Source of the DNA: Massilia pinisoli | Lineage (GTDB): Bacteria > Pseudomonadota > Gammaproteobacteria > Burkholderiales > Burkholderiaceae_D | Reading direction: 5' to 3' | Length of the DNA: 64,000 nucleotides | Assembly (NCBI RefSeq): GCF_024753285.1 | Contig: NZ_JANUGW010000025.1 | Location: forward strand, 1-64,000 | Shown: piece after piece, positions 26,282 to 34,858 of the stretch | How positions within the stretch are numbered: position 1 is the stretch's first letter | Layout of the letters: every line of letters begins with the position of its first letter | Translations under genes and position numbers: made by a program | Notes under the pieces: model-generated | The model's database searches: none | What the model saw: the letters and a program-made list of their open reading frames with translations, nothing else | What the model was told of the DNA's origin: nothing

Positions 26282-26779
26282 ATGGCCGTATCCGCAGTTT
26301 CCACCAGCCAGACTTACCAGCAAACGTCTTCGACGACGACCGACGGCATGTCGCGCGGCCGCGCGATGAAAGCCCTCGTCGACGGTATCGACAGCGGCGA
26401 CCTGACGAGCGCCAAGACCGCGTTCGACGCCCTCGAGAAAGACCGCCAGCGTGCCGGCACGGCATCGTCGTCGACGACCGGCGCGACGACAGGCACGAGC
26501 CAGCGCGACCAGGACATCGCGGCGCTCGGCAAGGCGCTCGACAGCGGCGATGCCGATGCGGCCAAACAGGCGCTCGCCAAGCTGCGCGACGATGGCAAAA
26601 ACGCGGCAGGCGCGAGCCAGGGCGCGCACCGCCCCCACCACGGGCACAAGGGACAAGCGGCCGCCCCCTCCACCGCCGCCGCCGCCGCCAGCACGCAGGA
26701 CACGGCGCTGACTTATGGCGCGTCCGCGTCGGCCACGCAGACTCCGGCACCTGGCGCCACGATCGACGTTTCTGCCTGA
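26282..26779 (+). CDS. Hypothetical protein with two internal helical repeats
   Basis: Encodes 165 residues with an AGGAGA ribosome-binding site. No signal peptide or membrane segment is seen. Two related helical units are visible: ~28-57 (RAMKALVDGIDSGDLTSAK...) and ~80-107 (DIAALGKALDSGDADAAKQ...), sharing the core AL-x(2-3)-DSGD-x(2-4)-AK. The rest is Ser/Thr/Ala-rich, with a His-rich HRPHHGHK patch (~122-130). Similar Ala/Ser proteins are found in Massilia-type genomes as uncharacterised proteins (recollection, not checked). Function unknown. Confidence 0.65.
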   Translation: MAVSAVSTSQTYQQTSSTTTDGMSRGRAMKALVDGIDSGDLTSAKTAFDALEKDRQRAGTASSSTTGATTGTSQRDQDIAALGKALDSGDADAAKQALAKLRDDGKNAAGASQGAHRPHHGHKGQAAAPSTAAAAASTQDTALTYGASASATQTPAPGATIDVSA

Positions 26780-26809
26780 CGAACGAGCGAGGGCGAAGGA
26801 AGCGGCAGT

Positions 26810-27178
26810 TCAGCGACCGCGCACGAACGCCGCTTCCTCATGGCCGCTCAAGGCCTGCCGGTCCATCGGGATAGGGTTGGTCCCGAGGACCTTGCCATCG
26901 CGTGCATACACCAGGTACATCTCGCCGGCCCCGTTTCCCTTCGGCAGCTGCCAATACTGCGGACGGCAGCCGAGCGAGACAGGGACCTGGTTCTTGTTGA
27001 CAGTGAATTCGAGGGTCCGCTCGTTGGGGTGATGGCCGTGGATCTCGTCGACAGCGCCACGGCACGATTCTATGCACCGCGCATCTGAGACCAGGCAAGA
27101 TTGTGACATTCCGCATATATGCATATCAGGAATTCTCATGCTCACACATCGCATTCCAGAGGCCGACAATGCTCGCAT
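26810..27178 (-). CDS. Hypothetical protein, possibly a 5'-truncated remnant
   Basis: Encodes up to 122 residues from ATG 27178 (GGGGA 2-7 bases upstream); ATG 27109 would give 99. The C-terminal two thirds look like a real globular domain (VDEIHGHHPNERTLEF, CRPQYWQLPKGNGAGEMYLVYARDGKVLG). The first ~40 residues are an unlikely Met/Cys-rich mix read from AT-rich DNA, with no signal peptide. I therefore suspect a gene whose original 5' end was lost. If the open frame is not a gene, 26780-27369 is an unexplained non-coding stretch apart from the promoter below. Confidence 0.45.
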   Translation of the reverse strand: MRALSASGMRCVSMRIPDMHICGMSQSCLVSDARCIESCRGAVDEIHGHHPNERTLEFTVNKNQVPVSLGCRPQYWQLPKGNGAGEMYLVYARDGKVLGTNPIPMDRQALSGHEEAAFVRGR

Positions 27179-27266
27179 CTTCCCCAGAATAGCCGTATTT
27201 CGTCTAGATCAGCAAGCAAGATTGTCATGTATGCATCCATTTAACAACAGTATAGACAGGTGACGA

Positions 27267-27296
27267 TTGTGAATACCGTCGAGCGATCGTTACACT
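27267..27296 (+). promoter_or_regulatory. Probable promoter of the TonB-dependent receptor
   Basis: TTGTGA (27267-27272) and TACACT (27291-27296) are separated by 18 bp. The leader to the ATG at 27370 contains a small hairpin, GCACCA/TGGTGC (27313-27327). No Fur-box-like sequence was noticed. Confidence 0.5.
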
Positions 27297-27369
27297 GGAC
27301 CACGGCCGCCCAGCACCAAACTGGTGCAGCCAGGTTCGCACAACGACAACTATCGACGAGAGATTCAGG

Positions 27370-29883
27370 ATGACTCAACACCGCGCCGTACCCGTCTTCA
27401 CCCGCACCTTGCTCGCTTCCTCGCTGTTCCTTGCTTTCGTCCCCGCCTGGTCCCAGGACACACCGTCCGATCCCGCTCCCGCCGTCACCGCACCGGCCGC
27501 CGCACCCGCGCAGTCGGACAAGGATGGCGGCATGTCGTCCGTCGTCGTCCTCGGCTCGCGCTCGACCGCGCGCACGGCACTGGACTCGGCGGCGCCCGTC
27601 GGCCTGATCGGCGCCAAGGACATGGCGATGGCCGGCCCGGTGGAACTGGGCAAGCTGCTGCAGACGCTCGACCCGTCCTTCAACTTCTCGACGACGTTCA
27701 TCAGCGACGGCACCGACATCATCCGTCCCGCCACCCTGCGCTCGCTCGGGCCGGACCAGCTGCTCGTCCTCGTGAACGGCAAGCGCCGCCACCAGCAGGC
27801 GCTCGTCAACGTGCAGCAGACGATCGGCCGCGGCTCGGCCGGCACGGACATCAACGCGATCCCGATGTCCGCGATCCAGCGCATCGAAGTGCTGCGCGAC
27901 GGCGCGGCTGCGCAATACGGGTCGGATGCGATCGCGGGCGTGATCAACATCGTGCTGAAGAACCAGACCAACGAAACGCAGCTGTCCGGCACCGTCGGCG
28001 GCACGACCGAAGGCGGCGGTGAACTGCGCCAGGGCAGCGTCAACAAGGGCTGGACGATCGGCGACGGCGGCTACATCAACCTGACCGCCGAAGCGCGCTA
28101 CCGCGGCGAGACGAACCGCGCCGGCGAGGACTCCCTGCGCGTGACGCCGCCGCGCGTGACCCAGCGCATCGGCGACAGTCTCGCGAAAGACCAGTACTTC
28201 TGGTGGAACTCGGCGATCCCCGTCTCCAGCGAGGGCGAGGTGTACGTGTTCGGCGGCGTGTCGCACCGCACGGGCGATTCGGCAGGCTTCTTCCGCTCCG
28301 CCGGCGACGGCCGCAACGTGCCGGCCGTGTACCCGAACGGCTTCCTCCCGAACATCCGGACGACCGTCAAGGATGCGTCGCTCGCGGTTGGCTACCGCCG
28401 CGACCTGGCGAACGACTGGAAGGTCGACTTCTCCGTCAACCACGGCCGCAGCGAACTCGATTTCCACGAGAAGAACACGATCAACGTCAGCTACTGGTAC
28501 GAGCCGAAGCCGGGCGACGGCATCTACGCCGAGTCGCCGCTGGAAGCCGACACCGGCAAGCTGAAATTCAAGCAGACGACGTTCAACGCCGACCTGCGCG
28601 GCCCGCTCGACATCGCAGGCAACAAGGTCAACTTCGCCACCGGTTTCGAATGGCGCCGCGACGGCTATGCGATCGACGCGGGCGACCCCGTGTCGTACCA
28701 GTACGGCCGCACGAACAACCCGGCCGTCGTGATCACGGACCAGACCGGCGGCGCCGCCGCATCGGGCACGCAGGGCTTCCCCGGCTACACGCCCGCCACC
28801 GCCGTCGACGACGCGCGCCACAACATCGCGCTGTACGCCGACGTCGAGCACAACATCACGCCGCAACTGCTGATCGGCGCCGCCGCACGTTGGGAAAAAT
28901 ACTCGGACTTCGGCAGCACGACGACGGGCAAGCTGTCGATGCGCTATGACCCGAGCCGCCAGGTGGGCTTCCGCGGCACGGTGTCGACGGGCTTCCGCGC
29001 ACCCAGCGTGCAGCAGAAGTTCTACAGCTCCGTGTCGACCAACCTGAACGCCGCCGGCGTGCTGACGGAGACGCTGACGGCACGCGAAGGCAGCGCCGTC
29101 ACGAAGGCCTTCGGCATCCCGAACCTGAAGCAGGAAACGTCGAAGAACGCCAGCGTCGGCGTCGTGCTGCGCCCCGCCTCGAACTTCTCGCTGACGGCCG
29201 ACCTGTGGCGTATCGACATCGACAACCGCATCGTGTTCTCGTCGAACATCGCGCCGGAATCGGGCGCATGCGCAACGGCGGCCGCGTGCCCGATCAAGGC
29301 GATCCTCGATCCGCTGAAGGTGGGCCAGGCGCAGTTCTTCACGAACGCGATCGACACGCAGACGAAGGGTCTCGATATCGTCGCCGAGCACACGACGCGC
29401 TGGCCGGGTAACACGCTCGTGCTGTCCGGGCAGCTCGACTTCAACCGCACGACCGTCTCCGGCCGCCACTCCGATTCCCCGGTGCTGACGGGCGCCCAGC
29501 TGTTCGACGATTCGCAGGTCACCTTGATCGAACGTGGCCAGCCGCGCCAGCACCACGTGCTGGCGGCTGACTACACGCACGGCCAGTGGAACGGCAACGT
29601 GCGCGCCAACTACTACGGCGCCGTGCAGGGCCAGGGCTTCACCGCCCCGTTCGTCCAGACCTGGGACGCGAAGTGGATCGTGGACGCCACCGCGCGCTAC
29701 AACTTCACCAAGTCGACCAGCATCACCGTCGGTTCGAACAACATCTTCAACACGTTCCCGACCAAGTGGGATCCGGTGAAGGCCGCGCCGTTCCCGCAAC
29801 TGGGCTTCACGTACTGCTGGGAGACCTGCCCGTTCGGCATTAACGGCCGCTCGTGGTATGCCCGCGTCGACGTCGCCCTGTAA
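27370..29883 (+). CDS. TonB-dependent outer-membrane receptor
   Basis: Encodes 837 residues. A signal peptide (to about AWSQ, residue 29) is followed by a Pro/Ala-rich spacer, then a plug domain (~55-180) with the VLVNGKRRHQQALVN and IQRIEVLRDGAAAQYGSDAIAGVINIVLK signatures. The 22-strand barrel ends in an aromatic-terminated strand (RSWYARVDVAL). It imports a large substrate using energy from TonB; the substrate cannot be deduced. No FecA-type signalling extension, sigma factor or anti-sigma gene is adjacent. The plug lacks a siderophore-specific hallmark, and the plug's GSDAIAGVINI pattern is common in carbohydrate/peptide receptors too. Confidence 0.93.
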   Translation: MTQHRAVPVFTRTLLASSLFLAFVPAWSQDTPSDPAPAVTAPAAAPAQSDKDGGMSSVVVLGSRSTARTALDSAAPVGLIGAKDMAMAGPVELGKLLQTLDPSFNFSTTFISDGTDIIRPATLRSLGPDQLLVLVNGKRRHQQALVNVQQTIGRGSAGTDINAIPMSAIQRIEVLRDGAAAQYGSDAIAGVINIVLKNQTNETQLSGTVGGTTEGGGELRQGSVNKGWTIGDGGYINLTAEARYRGETNRAGEDSLRVTPPRVTQRIGDSLAKDQYFWWNSAIPVSSEGEVYVFGGVSHRTGDSAGFFRSAGDGRNVPAVYPNGFLPNIRTTVKDASLAVGYRRDLANDWKVDFSVNHGRSELDFHEKNTINVSYWYEPKPGDGIYAESPLEADTGKLKFKQTTFNADLRGPLDIAGNKVNFATGFEWRRDGYAIDAGDPVSYQYGRTNNPAVVITDQTGGAAASGTQGFPGYTPATAVDDARHNIALYADVEHNITPQLLIGAAARWEKYSDFGSTTTGKLSMRYDPSRQVGFRGTVSTGFRAPSVQQKFYSSVSTNLNAAGVLTETLTAREGSAVTKAFGIPNLKQETSKNASVGVVLRPASNFSLTADLWRIDIDNRIVFSSNIAPESGACATAAACPIKAILDPLKVGQAQFFTNAIDTQTKGLDIVAEHTTRWPGNTLVLSGQLDFNRTTVSGRHSDSPVLTGAQLFDDSQVTLIERGQPRQHHVLAADYTHGQWNGNVRANYYGAVQGQGFTAPFVQTWDAKWIVDATARYNFTKSTSITVGSNNIFNTFPTKWDPVKAAPFPQLGFTYCWETCPFGINGRSWYARVDVAL

Positions 29884-29901
29884 CGCCGTCACGTGATGCA
29901 G

Positions 29902-29925
29902 CCGGTCCCGCGCGCGCGGGACCGG
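29902..29925. terminator. Palindromic hairpin between convergent genes
   Basis: CCGGTCCCGC and GCGGGACCGG form a perfect palindrome with a GCGC centre, just after the receptor stop and before the reductase stop. No T-tract on either side, so it may act with other factors. Confidence 0.45.
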
Positions 29926-29931
29926 TGCGGG

Positions 29932-30915
29932 TCAGTATGGCCCGCGGATGAAGTCGCGCACGTGGGCGCGGTACACGCCGGCCAGCTGCTCGTGCAGCGC
30001 GGCCGGCACCGGTGCGATGTCAGCCGCGCTCACGTTCGCCGTCACCTGGTCCGGGCGGCTCGCGCCCGGGATCACCACCGACACTTCGCGGTGGTCGAGG
30101 ATCCAGCGCAGCGCCATTTGCGCCATCGTCATCCCCGCCGGCACGAGGCGCGCCACCTGCTCGGCCGCGTCGACGCCGCGCTCCAGCTCCAGTCCCGCGA
30201 ACGTCTCACCAACATTGAACATGGCGCCGTCGCGGTTGAAATGGCGGTGATCGTCATGCGCGAACGTGGTCGCCCGCGTGATCTTCCCGCCCAGCAGGCC
30301 ACTCGCCAGCGGCAGGCGCACGATGATACCGACCTTGTTATCCGCCGCGCGCGGGAACAATTCCTCGGCGGGCTTCTGGCGGAACACGTTGAAGATCACC
30401 TGCAGCGACGCCAGTCCTTCCTGCTGCAGGCAAATCAAGCCTTCCTCGACGGATTCCACGCTGGCGCCCCAGCGCTTGACGAGGCCTTCCTGCTGCAGCT
30501 CGCGCAACCAGTCGAACACATGGCCCTGGCGCAGCACGTCGGTCGGCACGCAATGGAGCTGCGTGAGGTCGAGCGCATCCACCCGGAGGCGCTCCAGCGA
30601 ACGCTGCGTCGCTTCGCGCAGCGACGCGCGCGTGTAGCCGTCGGGGTAAATGCCTGCGCGGCCCAGCTTCGTCGCGACGACGACGTCGGGGTGCTGCCCA
30701 CCGGCGAGGAAGCGGCCGATCGAACGCTCGCTGGCGCCGTCGCCGTACACGTCGGCCGTGTCGATGAAGCGCACGCCGGCGTCGACCGCCGTCTGCAACG
30801 TCTGCTGTGCGACGTCGTCGTTCCAGTCGTTGCCCCAGCCGCCGCCCAGCTGCCAGCGTCCCAGGCCGATTTCCGGCACGCTCAAGCCGTCCGGGCCCAA
30901 TTGTCGTCGTTGCAT
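29932..30915 (-). CDS. Aldo/keto reductase
   Basis: Encodes 327 residues. The (alpha/beta)8 AKR core has the catalytic tetrad: Asp and Tyr in DTADVYGDG, Lys in VVATKLG and His in LTQLHCV. NADPH-binding residues are expected in the C-terminal VIPGASRPDQV segment. The family reduces aldehydes and ketones; the natural substrate is unknown. It is followed on the same strand, 74 bp upstream, by an EamA transporter gene, so the two may be co-transcribed. Confidence 0.92.
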   Translation of the reverse strand: MQRRQLGPDGLSVPEIGLGRWQLGGGWGNDWNDDVAQQTLQTAVDAGVRFIDTADVYGDGASERSIGRFLAGGQHPDVVVATKLGRAGIYPDGYTRASLREATQRSLERLRVDALDLTQLHCVPTDVLRQGHVFDWLRELQQEGLVKRWGASVESVEEGLICLQQEGLASLQVIFNVFRQKPAEELFPRAADNKVGIIVRLPLASGLLGGKITRATTFAHDDHRHFNRDGAMFNVGETFAGLELERGVDAAEQVARLVPAGMTMAQMALRWILDHREVSVVIPGASRPDQVTANVSAADIAPVPAALHEQLAGVYRAHVRDFIRGPY

Positions 30916-30989
30916 GGTCTTCCCTTCGTTATCGTTGCGATAAAAAACGTTACTGTACGCCGGCCGCGCGATCGCTGCCGCGTCGGTGT

Positions 30990-31907
30990 CTACAGCGGCG
31001 CGGGCGGCGCCGCGTCCGCGGGGCGCCGGCGCGCGGCCAGGCCGGCGCTCGTCGCCGCGCCGATCGACGACGCGACGATCAGGGCGATCGCGAGCCATTG
31101 CGTGACGTCCAGGTGTTCGCCCAGCAGCACGAGACCCATCACCGCGCCGATCGCTGGCTCCGCGCTGAGCAAGGTACTGAACGTGTTCGCCGGGAGGCGG
31201 CGCAATGCCACCATCTCCAGCGAATACGGGATCGCGCTGGACAGCACGGCGACCGCGACGCCGAACAGCAGCACGGACGGCGCCAGCAGCGCGGCACCTG
31301 CGTGCGCGATGCCGACCGGCGCCGCGATCAGCGCGCCGATCACCGTGCCCCAGCTCGACGCGGCCGGACCGTACGCGGCGCTTGCGCGCTTGCCCGCGAG
31401 GATGTACACGGCCCAGCAGGCACCGGCCACGAGCGCGCAGGCGATGCCGCGCCAGTCGACGTCCGCCGCGCCGCCACGCAGCGGCAGCAGCAGCGCGAGG
31501 CCGGCACATGCGACGCCGATCCATACGAAATCGAGGCGCCGGCGCGACGTCGCCACCGCGACGACGAGCGGCCCCGTGAACTCGACGGCGATGGCGACGC
31601 CGAGCGGGACGTAGGCCAGCGCCGTATAAAAGCTGAGGTTCATGGCGCCCAGCGACAGGCCGTATTGCAGCAGCGCGCGCCCGTCGCCGCGCAGGCCCGC
31701 GCGCCACGGGCGGAACACGACGGCAAGGATCACGGCGGCGAACGTGAGGCGCATCGCGGTGGCACCGGCCGCGCCGACGGCGGGGAACAGGTGCTTGGCG
31801 AGCGAGGCGCCCGTCGTCAGCGAGACGAGCGACATCAGCAGGGCGGCGTACGGCAGATACGCCGACAGTCCGGCCGGGCGGGCGCGGGAGTGCGTGGAAG
31901 AAGACAT
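30990..31907 (-). CDS. rhtA: EamA/RhtA-type inner-membrane exporter
   Basis: Encodes 305 residues from ATG 31907. About ten transmembrane helices are arranged as two EamA halves (helices ~20-145 and ~160-290). The [33 protein letters not shown] segment is characteristic of RhtA, the threonine/homoserine exporter. The C terminus is Arg/Ala/Pro-rich and cytoplasmic. Substrate is inferred from the family; export of threonine and homoserine is the E. coli activity. Confidence 0.82.
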   Translation of the reverse strand: MSSSTHSRARPAGLSAYLPYAALLMSLVSLTTGASLAKHLFPAVGAAGATAMRLTFAAVILAVVFRPWRAGLRGDGRALLQYGLSLGAMNLSFYTALAYVPLGVAIAVEFTGPLVVAVATSRRRLDFVWIGVACAGLALLLPLRGGAADVDWRGIACALVAGACWAVYILAGKRASAAYGPAASSWGTVIGALIAAPVGIAHAGAALLAPSVLLFGVAVAVLSSAIPYSLEMVALRRLPANTFSTLLSAEPAIGAVMGLVLLGEHLDVTQWLAIALIVASSIGAATSAGLAARRRPADAAPPAPL

Positions 31908-32067
31908 CGGAAAGCGGCTGCAGAGGCAAACATGCAACGATATCACCAACGGGCCCGGCCTGCCGGCCGCCTCAGCATGTTCCCCCAAGTTAACGGGTGT
32001 AACAGCCTGTAAATTCCCACACGCGCGACGCAGGAATCCGTATAGTTGGCACGTGAGGAGAACCGCC

Positions 32068-32475
32068 ATGAAATCGCTCGCCATTATCGCTTTGCTCGCA
32101 GCAGCCGTCAGCGGCTGCGCCACCTATTACCCGGCGCCGGCCAACTACGGCACGCGCGCCTATTCCCAGCCCGATCCCAACGGCTGGCAAGTCGTGTCCG
32201 TGACGCCGGTCGCGCCAGGCACCGGTGCCGCCGCCCGCGCCTCGGGCGACACCGGCCGCGTGACCTATTCGCCGGCCCCGACAACGGTCGTGACGCAGCC
32301 GGTGTACGTACCGGCGCCCGTCTACGCGCCGGCACCGATCTACGCGCCGTACGCGCCCGTGTACGCCGACCCGCTCTGGTACCCGCCCATCACGATCGGC
32401 CTCGGCTTCAGCTGGAATCACTGGAGCGGCGGCCGCGGCTGGGGCCACCGCGGCGGCTGGCGCGGACACCGCTGA
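32068..32475 (+). CDS. Small Tyr/Pro-rich lipoprotein
   Basis: Encodes 135 residues. The signal peptide ends in the lipobox VSGC (Cys at residue 17). The mature part is low-complexity, rich in Ala-Pro-Val-Tyr repeats ([15 protein letters not shown]), then a [16 protein letters not shown] segment and a Gly/Arg/Trp/His C-terminal tail. Such proteins are common, unassigned envelope lipoproteins. ATG is preceded by TGAGGAG. Confidence 0.85.
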   Translation: MKSLAIIALLAAAVSGCATYYPAPANYGTRAYSQPDPNGWQVVSVTPVAPGTGAAARASGDTGRVTYSPAPTTVVTQPVYVPAPVYAPAPIYAPYAPVYADPLWYPPITIGLGFSWNHWSGGRGWGHRGGWRGHR

Positions 32476-32497
32476 GCATTGCCGCTTCGTCGACAAG

Positions 32498-32524
32498 GGC
32501 TGCGCTTCGGCGCGGCCTTTTTTT
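32498..32524 (+). terminator. Intrinsic terminator after the lipoprotein
   Basis: GGCTGCGC (32498-32505), TTCG loop, GCGCGGCC (32510-32517; one G-U pair), then seven T. Confidence 0.9.
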
Positions 32525-32604
32525 CGTCCAGTACCCGCGCTTGCTGACGCTTTCCTTACGTCTTCGCATGAATGACGCATGTTGCAACGCGTCACATCAA
32601 TCGT

Positions 32605-32633
32605 TTGCTGTTGTCTGATTGCCATTCTACAAT
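32605..32633 (+). promoter_or_regulatory. Promoter of the liv operon
   Basis: TTGCTG (32605-32610) and TACAAT (32628-32633) with 17-bp spacing; 73 bp before the livK ATG. Confidence 0.6.
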
Positions 32634-32706
32634 CGGCCTCGATGGGCCCGGCGCCGGTCTCGGCGTCCCAGCGTAAAACGACAACATGATGACTACGGAG
32701 ACGGCA

Positions 32707-33864
32707 ATGAATTTCAAGGTAAAGGCATTGGTTGCAGGGGTAGCACTGGGCTTTTCGATGTCCGGCATGGCGGCGGAGCCGATCAAGATCGGCGTGTCGG
32801 GCCCGTTCACGGGCGGTTCGGCGCCGATGGGCGTGTCGATGCGCGACGGTGTGCGCCTGGCCGTCAATGAGATCAATGCCAAGGGCGGCGTATTGGGCCG
32901 CAAGATCGAGCTCGTCGAACGCGACGACGAAGCGAAGAACGAGCGCGGCGTCCAGGTCGCGCAGGAGCTCATCAACAAGGAACACGTCGTCGCCACGGTC
33001 GGCTACATCAATACCGGCGTCGCCCTCGCCTCGCAGCGCTTCTACCAGCAGGCGAAGATCCCCGTCATGAACAACGTGGCCACCGGTTCCATCGTCACCA
33101 AGCAGTTCGCCAACCAGCCGGAGAACTACATCTTCCGCAACTCCGCGAACGACACGATCCAGTCCGCGATGATCGTCGAAGAAGCTCTCGGACGCCGCGG
33201 CTTCAAGAAGCCCGCGATCCTCGCCGACTCCACGAACTACGGCCAGCTGGGCCGCGAAGACCTCGAGAAGGTGCTCGACAAGAAGGGCGTGAAACCCGTC
33301 GCCGTCGAGAAGTACAACATCGGCGACGTCGACATGACGGCGCAGCTCCTCCGCGCCAAGCAGGCCGGCGCCGACGTCGTGCTCACCTACGGCATCGGCC
33401 CCGAGCTCGCGCAGATCGCGAACGGCATGCAGAAGCTGGGCTGGAAGGTGCCCATCGTCGGCAGCTGGACCCTGGCGATGGCCAACTTCATCGACAACGC
33501 GGGCAAGAACGGTGACGGCACGCGCATGCCGCAGACCTTCATCCAGAACCCCGACACGCCGAAGCGCAAGGCCTTCATCGACGCGTACGTGAAGGCGTAC
33601 AACCCGCCGGGCGGCCGGATGCCGTCCGCCGTGTCGGCCGCGCAGGGCTACGACTCCGTGTACCTGCTGGCCGCCGCGATCCAACAGGCCGGCAGCACGG
33701 AAGGACCGAAGATCGCCGCCGCGCTGGAAAACCTCAAGGCGCCGGTCGAAGGTGTCGTCGCCACGTACAACAAGCCTTACTCGCATACGGACCACGAGGC
33801 CATCAACTTCGATAACACGAAGTTCGGCGAAGTGCGCGACGGCCACGTCGTGCTGGCCAAGTAA
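32707..33864 (+). CDS. livK: Branched-chain amino-acid ABC transporter, substrate-binding protein
   Basis: Encodes 385 residues from ATG 32707 (GGAG at spacing 6; ATG 32686 is in frame but lacks a ribosome-binding site). Signal peptide to about GMAA. The mature protein is the type I periplasmic binding fold of the Leu/Ile/Val family (PIKIGVSGPFTGGSAPMGVSMRDGVRLAVNEIN; AAALENL near the C terminus). It delivers ligand to LivHM. It is the first gene of livK-H-MG-F. Ligand could be another amino acid or short amide, as the family is broad. Confidence 0.93.
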   Translation: MNFKVKALVAGVALGFSMSGMAAEPIKIGVSGPFTGGSAPMGVSMRDGVRLAVNEINAKGGVLGRKIELVERDDEAKNERGVQVAQELINKEHVVATVGYINTGVALASQRFYQQAKIPVMNNVATGSIVTKQFANQPENYIFRNSANDTIQSAMIVEEALGRRGFKKPAILADSTNYGQLGREDLEKVLDKKGVKPVAVEKYNIGDVDMTAQLLRAKQAGADVVLTYGIGPELAQIANGMQKLGWKVPIVGSWTLAMANFIDNAGKNGDGTRMPQTFIQNPDTPKRKAFIDAYVKAYNPPGGRMPSAVSAAQGYDSVYLLAAAIQQAGSTEGPKIAAALENLKAPVEGVVATYNKPYSHTDHEAINFDNTKFGEVRDGHVVLAK

Positions 33865-33868
33865 GCGG

Positions 33869-33939
33869 ACCGTCCGGCGGCTGGATGCCGCCGGTGTTGT
33901 GCAGCATTGCATGAAGCCGTGCGCGCCTCCCCGGACGGT
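33869..33939 (+). promoter_or_regulatory. Alternative RNA hairpins between livK and livH
   Basis: CCGGCGGC (33874-33881) pairs with GCCGCCGG (33887-33894) over a 5-base loop. ACCGTCCGG (33869-33877) pairs with CCGGACGGT (33931-33939). The two structures share bases, so only one can form. The gap between the genes is 101 bp. This could reduce expression of the membrane genes relative to livK. Function is inferred. Confidence 0.4.
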
Positions 33940-33965
33940 GCGCGCGGCCGCCTTGGGGTGACATC

Positions 33966-34856
33966 ATGGAAATCCTCCTGCAGCTCGTCGTGTCCGGCAT
34001 CGCGCTCGGCATGATCTACGCCGTGATCGCGTTCGGCTACCAACTGACGTTCGCCACATCCGGCACGCTCAACTTCGGCCAGGGCGAGGCGCTGATGCTG
34101 GGCGCGCTCGTCGGCCTGTCGCTCGTCGGCACCATCCACGGCGGTCCTTACCTCGGCTACTGGCTGATGATTCCCGTCGTCGTCGTGTTCGGCGCGCTGC
34201 AAGGCATCTTCGTCGAATGGATCGCCGTGCGGCCGGCGATCAAGATCAAGTCGGAATTCGGCTGGATCATGTCGACGATCGCGCTGGCCATCATCTTCAA
34301 GAACGTGGCCGAGAACATCTGGGGCAAGGACGTCCTGCCATTCCCCTCGCCGCTGTCGTCCGAGCCGTTCACCGTGCTCGGAGCGAATGTCCAACCGATG
34401 CAGGTCGCCGTCATCATCGGCGCCCTCGCCATCATGTTCGCCGTCGAGATCTTCAACCGCAAATCAATCTACGGCAAAGCCGTCGTCGCCACGGCGAACG
34501 ACCGCGACGCGGCGGGCCTCATGGGCATCAATACCGGCATGGTCATCACGTTCTCGTACGCGCTGTCGTCCGCGACAGCCGCTTTCGCCGGGGCGCTCAT
34601 CGCGCCGCTGACGCTCACGAGCGCCACGATGGGCGCGTCGCTGGGCCTGAAGGCGTTCGCCGTCGCCATCATCGGCGGCCTCACGTCGGGCATGGGCGCC
34701 ATCGTCGGCGGGATCATCCTCGGCATCGCGGAGACGGCGACGGGCTTTTATCTGTCGACCGGCTACAAGGAAGTGCCGGGGCTCGTGCTGCTGCTGATCG
34801 TGCTCGCGGTGAAGCCGTCCGGCCTGTTCGGCAAGGCCGCGATCAAGAAGGTGTGA
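33966..34856 (+). CDS. livH: Branched-chain amino-acid ABC transporter permease LivH
   Basis: Encodes 296 residues with about eight transmembrane helices. LivH signatures include LVVSGIALGMIYAVIAFGYQLTF, TLNFGQGEALMLGAL and AIIGGLTSGMGAIVGGIILGIAE. It forms the channel with LivM. The stop codon (34854-34856) is two bases from the livMG ATG at 34859, so coupling is likely. Confidence 0.95.
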   Translation: MEILLQLVVSGIALGMIYAVIAFGYQLTFATSGTLNFGQGEALMLGALVGLSLVGTIHGGPYLGYWLMIPVVVVFGALQGIFVEWIAVRPAIKIKSEFGWIMSTIALAIIFKNVAENIWGKDVLPFPSPLSSEPFTVLGANVQPMQVAVIIGALAIMFAVEIFNRKSIYGKAVVATANDRDAAGLMGINTGMVITFSYALSSATAAFAGALIAPLTLTSATMGASLGLKAFAVAIIGGLTSGMGAIVGGIILGIAETATGFYLSTGYKEVPGLVLLLIVLAVKPSGLFGKAAIKKV

Positions 34857-34858
34857 CG

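Noticed and set aside
27313-27327. Hairpin in the TonB-dependent receptor leader considered as a riboswitch
   Set aside because: A single 6-bp stem with a 3-base loop; no cobalamin or other riboswitch consensus seen in the ~75-base leader.
33869-33894. livK-livH hairpin as a plain terminator
   Set aside because: No T-tract after the stem; treated as possible attenuation or processing structure instead.
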